From Formosa agariphila KMM 3901 (GTDB lineage Bacteria; Bacteroidota; Bacteroidia; Flavobacteriales; Flavobacteriaceae), in NCBI RefSeq assembly GCF_000723205.1, contig NZ_HG315671.1, positions 1,213,351 to 1,277,350 on the forward strand: 64,000 bases of DNA. Direction: 5' to 3'. A program made the position numbers and the translations under genes. This document shows positions 46,930 through 56,285 of this stretch, piece after piece (within the stretch, counting starts at the first letter, position 1; the number at the start of each line of letters is the position of its first letter). Below the pieces are notes generated by a model that worked only from the letters and a program-made list of their open reading frames with translations, did not search any database and was not told the DNA's origin.

Positions 46930-46985
46930 AAAGCAGTAAATTGTTTGTAAGCCGATTGCTGCTTTTTTTTGTGTAATACGAATTT
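46930..46985 (+). repeat. Direct repeat copy 2: terminator of the T9SS beta-helix gene
   Basis: Second copy of the 44102-44157 unit. Here it directly follows a gene and serves as its terminator (agcag... ctgct stem plus eight T). Confidence 0.85.
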
Positions 46986-47063
46986 GGATTGTCGTGTAAA
47001 TTATTAATAATAAAATATTGATATTAATAAAATAGTAAAAAGGCATTATTCTCTAAAATGACT

Positions 47064-47124
47064 TATAAGTTATATCTAAAGAACTATAATTTATAATCAT
47101 TCTACTCATATTATGATAATATTA
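47064..47124 (+). promoter_or_regulatory. Regulon promoter of the secreted lyase-like gene
   Basis: Half-sites TATAAGTTA (47064-47072) and TATAATTTA (47085-47093), 21 bp apart, with GAAC before the second; -7 box TAATATTA at 47117-47124 after 23 bp. The predicted start near 47129 leaves an unusually long leader of about 370 nt. Confidence 0.85.
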
Positions 47125-47393
47125 CATTGCGATAAGTATTCTATATCAATAGGTTACTTGTTTTAATTGATGTTTCAAGTCTTAAAATTAGAACCATTTT
47201 AATAGCAGTCTTTAACTAATAGTAAACTACCATATATGAGAAATTATTACACTTTTAAGCGTGTGTTTAAATAGCCATAAACAATGTAGCCGCTAATAGC
47301 GAGATAGATAGTGTTAACCTATCAAATTTTCAATTTAAAACATTCAAAATGATTAAGTATTAAACCCTGCTCATTTCAACATAAAGATATTCA

Positions 47394-47465
47394 TACAACT
47401 CATCGTAAATTTTAGAAACCATAATGAGTTGTATTAAACCTAAAATGTCTTACAATAGTTGTAAG
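47394..47465 (+). other. Structured part of the 5' leader
   Basis: Two hairpins in the transcribed leader: tacaactcat (47394-47403) with atgagttgta (47424-47433), a perfect 10-bp stem, and cttacaa (47449-47455) with ttgtaag (47459-47465). They lie just before the ATG at 47499 and have no T-run, so control of translation or mRNA stability is more likely than termination. Confidence 0.4.
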
Positions 47466-47498
47466 TCATTCATTTTTTAACAAATTAACTTAAGTATT

Positions 47499-50417
47499 AT
47501 GAGAAAAAACTTTATTAGACTGGACATAACCAATCCATCTTTTTTTAAGAAAAAACTTTGTTGTATACTCCTTCTGTTTTTAGGCGTATATACTGTGCAA
47601 GCACAATTTGTGCATCCCGGAATTACGCATAAGAAATCCGACTTAGACAGAATGAAAGACATGGTAAGGGCCCAAGTAGATCCTTGGTATACATCTTACC
47701 AAGAAATGGTTATTGATTCAAAATCGAGTTACGATTATGTCGTGCAAGGAGATCCTTCATTTACGGAATTAGGAAGAGATTCAGGAGTGAATTATGGCGC
47801 ATGGAATAGCGATATTCGTGCGGCCTACTATAATGCTTTAAGATGGTATATAGAAGGCGATAGTAGACATGCCGATAAAGCCGTAGAAATTTTTAAAGCT
47901 TGGTCTAATCTAACTTCTGTTACCAGTGGAGGAACAGAAGCATTAAGTGGAGGTATTGCCTACATTATGATTGAAGCCGCCGAAATTATTAATAGCACCT
48001 ATTCTGGATGGAGCGAAAGCGATGTGCAAGCGTTTAAAGACATGTTGGTGTATCCAGGATATTCTACAACCACAGTACCAGACGATATAAGAAGCAATAC
48101 TACATTTTATTGGAGTTCGTATTTAGGAGATCCTGTGCGTCATGGAAACCAGGGTTTATCGGGATGGAGAACCATCTTAGCTATGGGAATATTTTTAGAT
48201 AATGAGATTATGTACGATCGTGCACTACGCTATGTGCAAGGACTACCTCACCGTGCAGACGATTTACCTTATCCTGCAGGACCTAATACTAGTAATGCAG
48301 TAACGTCATCTAATGATTATGCAGATACATATAGTATAACAAGAGGTTATGATGAAGAAGATTATGGCTATAATGAAGTAATGACAAACTATATATGGGA
48401 TAATGGTCAGTGTCAAGAAAGTTCACGCGATCAGCAACACACCATGTTTGGTATGGGCTTATTAACATCTATGGCAGAAATGGCATGGAATCAAGGCGAT
48501 GATTTGTATAGTTTTACTAACGACAGATTGTTACTTGGGTTAGAATATAATATGAAGTATAATGTATCTGCAATAGAGTCGTACGACGATCAGACTACAC
48601 CATGGGTGCCAACGGTAAGCTCGGGAGAATTTAGAGAAGGATTCGATAGAACAGGACGCTGGTATTCTAAAGCGATTAGTCCAGATGGAGCTGGTGATTT
48701 TCCAGGGGTACGCCCAGTTTTCGAAATGCCGGTAGCGCATTATTACGGACGTGGATTTAAAACCGAAGAGGACGTAAAATGGATTACGCGTGCAAGAGAT
48801 AAAGCCATCGAATTATCGAGTTACGAGGCCGCAGGATGGACCAACGATGCTTTAGGTTGGGGAGCTTTAACAGCACGACGACCAATGTTATGCTACGGAG
48901 ATCCTATAGTTGGTTTTGATGCTTCAGGTTTACCTATGTATGCTATGCATGATATTTCAAATCCTATTGAAGCTGAAAATTTCGATTATGATCCTATTAA
49001 AAAAGGAGAAGGTAGAGTATATCATGATCTTAGTGCTACAAATACTGGAGGTGCATATAGAACATTTGATGGTGTAGATGTAGAAGAATTGGGAGATGAT
49101 AATTTTAGTGTTACAAGCATAGAGTCGGGCGAATGGTTAACCTATACCATTTCTGTTCCTGAGACTGGATTGTACAGTGTTGCTGTAAATTATGCCGCGA
49201 GTCAAGCAGACGGAACTATGAAATTAACTTTTGGAGGTGAAGATAAAACAGACGCTATTGTAATGCCGTTTGGATCGCCAAATTCTACAGGAGATTCAGA
49301 TTGGAAGTCATTTACAGTTGCAGAAGACATCTTACTTGAAAAAGGCGTGCAAAGTCTGAAAATTTCATTTGGAGGTACTTCAGAAGCTTTTAAATTAGAT
49401 CATTTTACAATCACTCAAACCGGTACGGTAAAGGAAAATCAAGAGATTCAATTCTTCACGTTACCGTATAAAGTTGTAGGAAGCGAAGATTTCGATCCTA
49501 TGGCAACTTCTAGTTCAAATTTAGCTGTAAGTTATACAAGTTCTAATGAATCTGTAGCAACAATTGTAGATGGTAAAGTTCAACTTGTAGGTGTCGGAAC
49601 GACTACAATCTCGGCTATTCAAGAAGGCAATGATGTGTTTAATCCTGCTCCAGAAGTAACTCAAGAATTAAACGTAGTAAGCCAGATTGGTGGGACTATG
49701 AATGTAATTGTAGATGCAGACGCCTATGTACACGAAGGAAAAGCAAATGATAATTTTGGAGCTGTAACAAGCATGGTAACCAAAGTGGATGCGCGTTATG
49801 TGTATTTAAAATTTGATTTAAGTGCAGTGCCAGGTCCTATTGTTTCTGCAAAATTAAGAATGTATCAACGTACACGATACGAGGATATTCGTGTGATTTA
49901 TGATGTGGAAGATGACAGTTGGGTAGAATCTGAAATCACCTGGAATAACAAACCAAGTTTCGAGAATGAACGCTCTAGCGTAACGACTATTGCATCAACT
50001 TGGAGTGAATGGGATGCATCGTCTTATGTAGCTCAAGAATTTAACGACGATAAAATCATTTCTATGGCTGTAAAAGATCCTGCTAATAGTGGAATTGGTA
50101 TAGATTGGTATAGTAAAGAATTCGAAGATAATTTACCACCTCAATTGGTGATAGAATATTACGATGAATCTTTAAGTATTGATACTAATGAAAGAGTAGT
50201 GGCGTTATATCCGAATCCTGTAACAGATCAGTTTACCATTTCTAAAGCTGCAGGTGCAAACATGACTATTTATGATGTTATGGGGAAATTAGTCCTTCAG
50301 AAACACATAGAAAATAACAAGGAAGCTGTAGATGTTAGTCAGTTTAACAACGGCATCTATTTTGTACGTGTAAATAACAATGGGGTATTATCTACTAAAA
50401 AACTGATTAAGAACTAG
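47499..50417 (+). CDS. T9SS-secreted alginate-lyase-fold polysaccharide lyase with CBM6-like and DNRLRE domains
   Basis: 972 residues, signal peptide to about residue 35 (YTVQAQ). Order: alginate-lyase-type alpha/alpha toroid (about 36-470; GITHKKSDLDRMKDMV, WNSDIRAAYYNALRWYIEGD, GNQGLSGWRTILAMGIFLDN, HTMFGMGLLTSMAEMAWNQG), CBM6-like domain (about 487-640; NPIEAENFDYD, ESGEWLTYTISVPETGLYSV), Ig-like segment (about 645-725), DNRLRE domain (about 730-890; VIVDADAYVHEGKANDNFG, WNNKPSF) and T9SS type A domain (about 895-972; ALYPNPVTDQFTI). Probably the extracellular, surface-attached enzyme that makes the first cuts in the polymer. Resembles PF05426 / PL38-like lyases, but the substrate is unknown. 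Confidence 0.85.
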   Translation: MRKNFIRLDITNPSFFKKKLCCILLLFLGVYTVQAQFVHPGITHKKSDLDRMKDMVRAQVDPWYTSYQEMVIDSKSSYDYVVQGDPSFTELGRDSGVNYGAWNSDIRAAYYNALRWYIEGDSRHADKAVEIFKAWSNLTSVTSGGTEALSGGIAYIMIEAAEIINSTYSGWSESDVQAFKDMLVYPGYSTTTVPDDIRSNTTFYWSSYLGDPVRHGNQGLSGWRTILAMGIFLDNEIMYDRALRYVQGLPHRADDLPYPAGPNTSNAVTSSNDYADTYSITRGYDEEDYGYNEVMTNYIWDNGQCQESSRDQQHTMFGMGLLTSMAEMAWNQGDDLYSFTNDRLLLGLEYNMKYNVSAIESYDDQTTPWVPTVSSGEFREGFDRTGRWYSKAISPDGAGDFPGVRPVFEMPVAHYYGRGFKTEEDVKWITRARDKAIELSSYEAAGWTNDALGWGALTARRPMLCYGDPIVGFDASGLPMYAMHDISNPIEAENFDYDPIKKGEGRVYHDLSATNTGGAYRTFDGVDVEELGDDNFSVTSIESGEWLTYTISVPETGLYSVAVNYAASQADGTMKLTFGGEDKTDAIVMPFGSPNSTGDSDWKSFTVAEDILLEKGVQSLKISFGGTSEAFKLDHFTITQTGTVKENQEIQFFTLPYKVVGSEDFDPMATSSSNLAVSYTSSNESVATIVDGKVQLVGVGTTTISAIQEGNDVFNPAPEVTQELNVVSQIGGTMNVIVDADAYVHEGKANDNFGAVTSMVTKVDARYVYLKFDLSAVPGPIVSAKLRMYQRTRYEDIRVIYDVEDDSWVESEITWNNKPSFENERSSVTTIASTWSEWDASSYVAQEFNDDKIISMAVKDPANSGIGIDWYSKEFEDNLPPQLVIEYYDESLSIDTNERVVALYPNPVTDQFTISKAAGANMTIYDVMGKLVLQKHIENNKEAVDVSQFNNGIYFVRVNNNGVLSTKKLIKN

Positions 50418-50432
50418 TATAATACATAGTTT

Positions 50433-50466
50433 AAAGAACAGAACACATCATGTTCAGTTCTTTATT
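50433..50466 (+). terminator. Terminator of the T9SS lyase gene
   Basis: Stem aaagaacagaaca / tgttcagttcttt with one mismatch and a short T-run. Confidence 0.65.
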
Positions 50467-50490
50467 AAATGAAATCTAATTATTATAAAA

Positions 50491-50526
50491 AATCGACCTT
50501 AATTCTTACTAGAATTAAGGTCGATT
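50491..50526 (-). terminator. Terminator of the minus-strand DUF2383 gene
   Basis: Perfect 16-bp stem (aatcgaccttaattct and its complement) with a four-base loop; on the minus strand it is followed by six T. It also separates the two convergent genes. Confidence 0.88.
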
Positions 50527-50556
50527 AATGTTTATACATTTTGTATTTTAATAAGT

Positions 50557-51009
50557 TTAAGATCTAATGTCTGAAGCTGTTTTAATTTTTTCTAATCCAC
50601 TTTCAATAGTGTGCTTCTGAGATTCCAAAATGTTTTTTGTACTTAATGGTAGTTCCGTTTCGTTAATAATATCTTGATATTCTTCTAAAGCGGCTTTTTC
50701 GCCACGTATAGCTTCTTCAAGCATGGCATCTTCATTATCCGATGTAAATAACGATTTTATATCCATCCATGTTCTGTGGGCTTGCCCTGTAAAACTTCCA
50801 CCTTTATCTATCTCTTGTCCGTAAGCGGCTAATTCTTGTTTTAATTCATGTCCGAAAGTTAAACGCTCTTGAGATTTTCTTTTAAAGTAATTCTTATAAG
50901 GAGTTTCTTTAACGTGTTCTGCTGCTTTAGAAAACCCTTTTTCTGCATCATAGGTTTTTTCTAATAATGCGTTTAGTTTTTTCCCAATATTATCTGTGTA
51001 CGTTTTCAT
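50557..51009 (-). CDS. PA2169/DUF2383 family four-helix-bundle protein
   Basis: 150 residues, no signal peptide. Helical throughout with ferritin-like character: LNALLEKTYDAEKGFSKAAE, a helix with KRKSQERLTFGHELKQELAA, then EDAMLEEAIRGEKAALEEYQ and a closing helix. This is the pattern of DUF2383 (PA2169 family), of unknown biochemical function and often seen with stress-response genes. It is the only minus-strand gene inside the PUL and has no evident role in glycan use. Confidence 0.88.
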   Translation of the reverse strand: MKTYTDNIGKKLNALLEKTYDAEKGFSKAAEHVKETPYKNYFKRKSQERLTFGHELKQELAAYGQEIDKGGSFTGQAHRTWMDIKSLFTSDNEDAMLEEAIRGEKAALEEYQDIINETELPLSTKNILESQKHTIESGLEKIKTASDIRS

Positions 51010-51357
51010 AATTTAATTTTTTTGATTAATACTTAATAATGAACATGGTTAATTGCGTTCATCTGGAGTCAAAATTACAGGAAGTCTGAGTTTTCAATTA
51101 TTCCAATCAAATTAAAAATTAGCGTAAAAACATGTATAAGCTATAATGTAAAGTTCACAATGTAAAAGATATTATTTTTCTTATTTCACTAAAAAGAATG
51201 CGGCTTTGAATATTGAAAAATTGAAGTTGTGTTTAACCGTTTGTACTACTTAAAAATCATTTTAAAAAAAGGAGTCTTAAAAATGAGGTTTGAGAATCAA
51301 AATTGGACGAGTTATGGTTATTAAAGGGTTTAAAAGCTTCGTGTAATTAAAATGAGC
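51010..51357. other. Divergent intergenic region
   Basis: Holds the promoter region of the minus-strand DUF2383 gene and leads into the operator at 51358. No gene or hairpin recognised. Confidence 0.5.
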
Positions 51358-51418
51358 TATAAGTTAGAGTCAAAGAATTATAATTTATATCGTTTTTAAG
51401 AATGAAGTAATAATATTA
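51358..51418 (+). promoter_or_regulatory. Regulon promoter of the esterase-GH30-GH39-kdu operon
   Basis: Half-sites TATAAGTTA (51358-51366) and TATAATTTA (51379-51387), both identical to those at 47064, 21 bp apart; -7 box TAATATTA at 51411-51418 after 23 bp. Start expected near 51423. Confidence 0.85.
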
Positions 51419-51535
51419 CAATAGCAAATGAGATAACCATTATTTAACAACATTAGCTGTGGTGAAATTTCATTTTTCAACCCAATAAAAGAAGTAATTT
51501 TTAGCGAAATGAACATGCAAATTAGTATATATAAA

Positions 51536-53131
51536 ATGAAAAAGTGGCAGTTGTTATTGGCGGTAATAGTATTAAGTTTCCCCCAATATATTTTAGCCGA
51601 CGTAAAATTACATGCTCTTTTTTCGGATCATATGGTGATTCAGCGAGAAACCATAATTCCTATTTGGGGCTGGGCAGATACCAATGAAATTATTACTATT
51701 GAAACCAGCTGGGGAGTGTCAGCTCAAGTAATCACGAATACGGATGGTACTTGGCGCGCAGATCTTCAAACACCAGAAGCAGGAGGACCTCATAAGATTA
51801 CTGTATTTTCAAAAAATAGAATCGAGATTAACGATGTACTTTCTGGCGATGTTTGGTTGTGTACAGGACAATCTAATATGGACTTTGATATGTCTAAGTT
51901 TCTAAAAGATTCTAGAGAACCACAATATCAGCCTTTAGTAGAATATATGAGAAACGAGGTGGCAACAGCTAACGATAATTGGATTCGCCATATCGAAGTA
52001 CCACAATCTATTTCGTTATTCGAAAAGCAAACAAATTTTGAAGCCGATTGGAGGAGTGTGAATCCAGATCAAATTAAAAAAATAACAGCTACAGGATATT
52101 ATTTCGCAAAAGAAATCCGTAAACATGTAGATGTGCCAATAGGGTTGTTAGAATGCTCTTGGGGTGGTACACGTGTGCAACCTTGGATTTCTGAATCTAC
52201 GTATTTGGAAGACAAAAACATGAAAGATTATTTTGAAGCGAGTAGAAAGCAATCGCAAAAAGAGATAGCTATTATGGAGGCCGATGATTATGTAGATACG
52301 GAGTATGAAAGTAAGATGAAGGCTTGGGAAGACAATGGCAAAAAAGGGAGAGCACCAAAACCAACTAAAAATCCAAAAGACGATATGCAGTTACCTGCAA
52401 CTTTACATAATAGTATGATTTCAAGTATTCTTCCATTTAAAATTAAAGGCGCCATTTGGTATCAAGGTGAGAGTAATGCAGTATATATGGCAGACGAATA
52501 TGAGTATTATTTAACGACACTAATAAATAGCTGGAGAGCAGAATGGAATCAAGGTGATTTTCCGTTTTATTTTACACAATTAGCGGCTTGCCAAAGAGGA
52601 AGTGAAGAGGCTAATCTTGGGTGGGCTTTAGTAAATAATCAATTACGACAAACATTAAAAGTGCCTAATACAGGTATGGCAGTGCTGTATGATATTGGTG
52701 AAGCGAAAGACGTTCATCCGCATAATAAAATGGATGCAGGAAAACGATTCGCACTTTGGGCGTTGCAAAACGATTATAATGTAAAAGTAGATGCTGTAAG
52801 CGGCCCATTATATAAATCGAAGTCCGTTAATGGAAAGAAAATCGAGATTGAATTTAACGAAGTTGGAACAGGCTTAATAGTAGGGCATAAAAATTTATTA
52901 GATGCGACTGTACCTGTAAAAGAACCTTTAAAATGGTTTGAAATTAAGGACGAAGATGGCGAGTGGAAACCAGCAAAAGCAAAAATTAAGTCGCACAATA
53001 CTATAGAAGTTTGGGGTAAAGGAGTGAAGCATCCAACGGCTGTACGTTATGCATGGTCTGGGAATCCAGAAGGCGCAAATTTATATAATGCAGCAGGTTT
53101 GCCAACGGCTGTGTTTTCAACAGAAGAATAA
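51536..53131 (+). CDS. Sialate O-acetylesterase-like SGNH esterase
   Basis: Start set at 51536 (MKKWQLLLAVIVLSFPQYIL), with ATG 51509 as a nine-residue longer option. About 531 residues. N-terminal sandwich with LHALFSDHMVIQRE and IPIWGWA; SGNH part with GDVWLCTGQSNMDF (Ser), GLLECSWGGTRVQPW (Gly), AIWYQGESNA (Asn block) and DVHPHNKMDAGKRF (Asp/His). This is the DUF303/sialate-O-acetylesterase family, which in PULs usually removes acetyl groups from plant or algal glycans rather than sialic acid. First gene of a seven-gene operon. Confidence 0.9.
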   Translation: MKKWQLLLAVIVLSFPQYILADVKLHALFSDHMVIQRETIIPIWGWADTNEIITIETSWGVSAQVITNTDGTWRADLQTPEAGGPHKITVFSKNRIEINDVLSGDVWLCTGQSNMDFDMSKFLKDSREPQYQPLVEYMRNEVATANDNWIRHIEVPQSISLFEKQTNFEADWRSVNPDQIKKITATGYYFAKEIRKHVDVPIGLLECSWGGTRVQPWISESTYLEDKNMKDYFEASRKQSQKEIAIMEADDYVDTEYESKMKAWEDNGKKGRAPKPTKNPKDDMQLPATLHNSMISSILPFKIKGAIWYQGESNAVYMADEYEYYLTTLINSWRAEWNQGDFPFYFTQLAACQRGSEEANLGWALVNNQLRQTLKVPNTGMAVLYDIGEAKDVHPHNKMDAGKRFALWALQNDYNVKVDAVSGPLYKSKSVNGKKIEIEFNEVGTGLIVGHKNLLDATVPVKEPLKWFEIKDEDGEWKPAKAKIKSHNTIEVWGKGVKHPTAVRYAWSGNPEGANLYNAAGLPTAVFSTEE

Positions 53132-53160
53132 GACGTTAATTCAATATATTAATACTAATC

Positions 53161-54612
53161 ATGAACCTACTATCTTTTAATAAACTAAAATTTACAGCTG
53201 TATTAAGCGGAACTATGTTTTTCGTTTTTGGTGGTTTATGGGCTCAAAATGTCGAATTAGTATCGACAACAGCTACAAGCAGATGGGAAACACCAAAGCG
53301 TTTTTTAAAAAAACATAAAGGAGATGTTACTCCAGATATTACAGTGTATACAGAAAGTGTTTTACAAAAAATAGATGGTATTGGTGGTGCTTTTAATGAA
53401 TTAGGCTGGGATGCTTTAAGTGCCCTACCTAAAGAAGCGTCGCAACAAGTGTTTAACGATTTGTTTTCTGAAGTGGGTGCAAATTTTTCAATGTGCAGAA
53501 TTCCTTTAGGAGCTTCAGATTATGCCTTAAGTTATTATTCTAGTAACGATGTGGCAAAAGATTTCGAAATGCGCGATTTTAATATCGATAGAGATAAATA
53601 TATTTTAATTCCATATATAAAAGAAGCATTAAAAGTTAATCCTGATTTGCAAATATGGGCATCGCCATGGTCTCCACCAGCGTGGATGAAAGTCAACGAG
53701 CATTATGCCATGAGAAGCGGCAATTTTGAAAATGCTATTGAAGGAAATAAAATGAGTCCAGGAGATCAAATTCTTAATAATGCCACAGCTTTTAAAATGC
53801 AAGAACAGTATTTAGAAGCTTATGCCTTATACTTTTCAAAATTTGTGCAGGCTTATGCTGATGCAGGTGTACCGTTATTCGCGGTAATGCCTCAAAACGA
53901 AATTGCTTTTCAACCCAATTGGCCAAGTTGTACCTGGAGATCAGAAGATATGGCGTATTTTATTAACGATTTTCTTGGGCCACAGTTTGAAGCCGATAAC
54001 TTAGATACAGAAATTTGGTTAGGTACCGTGAATTCTGGTGATCCTAATTATGTGAAAACAATTTTAGAAGCTGAAAATTCTTCTAAATATATTAAGGGTC
54101 TCGGATTTCAATGGGGAGGTGCTAAAGCCATTCCAGAGGTGCATAAAACTTTTCCAAACATGAAGTTGATGCAAACCGAAAATAAATGCGGTGAACATGA
54201 AAACGATTGGACGTCTGTAGCACGTTCATGGAAAGATCTTGTGCATTACTTTAATAATGGATCGGGATCATATATGTATTGGAATATGGTGCTCGATCAA
54301 ACTGGTAAAAGTGCTTGGGGATGGCCACAAAACTCTATGGTGATTATCGATAAAAATACAAAAAAGGTAACCTATACAGACGAGTTCTATTTATTTAAAC
54401 ACCTATCACACTTTGTGCAACCAGGAGATCATTATCTAAAATCTTCATCTGGAGACAATCATCTGGCATTTAAATTAAAAGATGGTCGTGTTATGGTTTT
54501 AGTTAAGAACCCAGAAGCTACAGCTCAAACCTTAAATTTTAAAATAGAAACCGAATCATTCGGGGTAGAAGTACAACCAAAATCAATCAATACAATTGTT
54601 TTAAAAAATTAA
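53161..54612 (+). CDS. GH30 glycoside hydrolase
   Basis: 483 residues, signal peptide to about residue 29 (GGLWAQ). GH30 motifs: IDGIGGAFNELGWDAL, MCRIPLGASDYAL, IWASPWSPPAWMK, acid/base Glu in AVMPQNEIAFQP, and nucleophile Glu in LMQTENKCGEHEN; C-terminal beta-structure with VMVLVKNPEATAQ. GH30 contains beta-glucosidases, beta-xylosidases, beta-fucosidases and glucuronoxylanases, so the exact sugar is open. Exported, probably periplasmic. Eight nt before GH39, so the two are probably co-translated. Confidence 0.92.
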   Translation: MNLLSFNKLKFTAVLSGTMFFVFGGLWAQNVELVSTTATSRWETPKRFLKKHKGDVTPDITVYTESVLQKIDGIGGAFNELGWDALSALPKEASQQVFNDLFSEVGANFSMCRIPLGASDYALSYYSSNDVAKDFEMRDFNIDRDKYILIPYIKEALKVNPDLQIWASPWSPPAWMKVNEHYAMRSGNFENAIEGNKMSPGDQILNNATAFKMQEQYLEAYALYFSKFVQAYADAGVPLFAVMPQNEIAFQPNWPSCTWRSEDMAYFINDFLGPQFEADNLDTEIWLGTVNSGDPNYVKTILEAENSSKYIKGLGFQWGGAKAIPEVHKTFPNMKLMQTENKCGEHENDWTSVARSWKDLVHYFNNGSGSYMYWNMVLDQTGKSAWGWPQNSMVIIDKNTKKVTYTDEFYLFKHLSHFVQPGDHYLKSSSGDNHLAFKLKDGRVMVLVKNPEATAQTLNFKIETESFGVEVQPKSINTIVLKN

Positions 54613-54619
54613 TTTTTAA

Positions 54620-56266
54620 ATGAAAAAAGCTACATCATTTTATACGCTCGCAGTATTTATAGTCTCTCTGTTTTTTGCAGCAAATTTAAGTGCGCAAGAA
54701 CACGTTGAGGTTAATGTAAATCAAGGCGGAGAGAATTTTGATCATTATTGGAGTAAAATGGTTGGCGCAGGTCGAGCTAATGAAGCATTACGTGCAGGTT
54801 GGTTAGAGCAAATGCAACAAGTGCAGGAAAATTGCGGATTTGAATATGTGCGTTTTCATGGGATTTTTCATGACGATATGTTTCCTGTAATTGAAGAAAG
54901 AGGAAAATTAGTTTACAATTGGCAATATATTGACGATGTATTTGATAGGTTGCTAGATATGAACGTAAAACCGTTTGTAGAACTAGCATTTTTACCAATA
55001 CCTTTGGCAGCTGAAGATTCTAAAACTGTATTTTGGTGGAAAGCGAATATAACTCCAGCAGACGATTCGTTCGATAAATGGCACGATTTAGTTAGGGCCT
55101 TTACGCAACACTGTGTAGATCGTTATGGAATTGACGAAGTCTTAACGTGGTATTTCGAAGTGTGGAACGAACCAAACTTATATCCATTGTTTTGGGATGG
55201 CACAAAATCGCAGTATTTCGAATTGTACAAACAATCTGCTATAGCAGTAAAATCTGTAGATAAGCGTTTAAAAATAGGAGGCCCATCTACAAGTAACTTT
55301 GTTCCAGACGAACGTTTTGCTGGAGAAGTTACTAACGATAAAGTGTCTGAAGCTGTATTTGCTGCAGACGATATTAATGTTTTAAATTGGAAAGGTGTTT
55401 GGATTGAAGATTTTCTTAATTATTGTAAAGAAGAAAACTTACCAGTTGACTTTGTAAGTACACATCCATACCCAACAGATTATGCTTTTAATCCGGAAAC
55501 AGGAAAAGGAAGAGGACTTACACGTTTTGCAAAGTCATTAAAAATAGATTTAGAATGGTTGAATAAAACCATAGAGAATAGTGCTTACCCAGATGTCGAA
55601 ATCCACTTAACAGAATGGAACACAAGTCCGAGTAGTCGAGATGCTATGCACGACAGGTTACCATCTGCAGCCTATATTGTACGATCTAATTTAGATTGTA
55701 TTGGATTAACAAATTCACTTGCCTTCTGGACGTTTACAGATATTTTCGAAGAAAAAGGAGGAGCATCAAGTATTTTTCATGGTGGTTTCGGGATGATAAA
55801 TTATCAAGGTCTTGTAAAGCCGTCTTATCATGCGTACCGTATGTTACATCAATTAGGTGATCAGAAAATTTATAAAGATGATTATCTATTTGTAAGTAAA
55901 AAATCTACCGATGGTAAAATTGTAGCATTGGCGTATAATTACCCAGAAGAATATGAAAACGCAGTGCCTGCAGGGGCAGATAAAAGAGAGCAAGGGACAA
56001 ATAAAAAACTTGACTTTAGTTTAACGGGCTTAAAAGCTGGAGCAACATTCGAAATCGAAATTTTAGATAAAAATCATGGTAATATTCATAATTATTGGGA
56101 ATCTATGGGGAAACCTGAGCCACCAACACGTGAGCAAATTAAGACCATGAAAGCTTATGCAAATACCATGAAAATAGATAAAGCCGTAGCCGATAAAAAC
56201 GGGGTGTTAAAAATTAATCAAGAGATTACACCGTGGAGTGTTGTGCTAATAAAACAAACGAATTAA
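54620..56266 (+). CDS. GH39 glycoside hydrolase
   Basis: 548 residues, signal peptide to about residue 25 (NLSAQ). GH39 features: DHYWSKMVGAGRANEALRAG, FEYVRFHGIFHDDM, YFEVWNEPNLYP with the acid/base Glu, and VEIHLTEWNTSPSSRD with the nucleophile Glu, then a C-terminal sandwich. The family holds beta-xylosidases and alpha-L-iduronidases. In a uronate PUL both remain possible. Followed 20 nt later by a DUF6250 lipoprotein. Confidence 0.92.
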   Translation: MKKATSFYTLAVFIVSLFFAANLSAQEHVEVNVNQGGENFDHYWSKMVGAGRANEALRAGWLEQMQQVQENCGFEYVRFHGIFHDDMFPVIEERGKLVYNWQYIDDVFDRLLDMNVKPFVELAFLPIPLAAEDSKTVFWWKANITPADDSFDKWHDLVRAFTQHCVDRYGIDEVLTWYFEVWNEPNLYPLFWDGTKSQYFELYKQSAIAVKSVDKRLKIGGPSTSNFVPDERFAGEVTNDKVSEAVFAADDINVLNWKGVWIEDFLNYCKEENLPVDFVSTHPYPTDYAFNPETGKGRGLTRFAKSLKIDLEWLNKTIENSAYPDVEIHLTEWNTSPSSRDAMHDRLPSAAYIVRSNLDCIGLTNSLAFWTFTDIFEEKGGASSIFHGGFGMINYQGLVKPSYHAYRMLHQLGDQKIYKDDYLFVSKKSTDGKIVALAYNYPEEYENAVPAGADKREQGTNKKLDFSLTGLKAGATFEIEILDKNHGNIHNYWESMGKPEPPTREQIKTMKAYANTMKIDKAVADKNGVLKINQEITPWSVVLIKQTN

Positions 56267-56285
56267 AAATAAACCAAATAAGATA

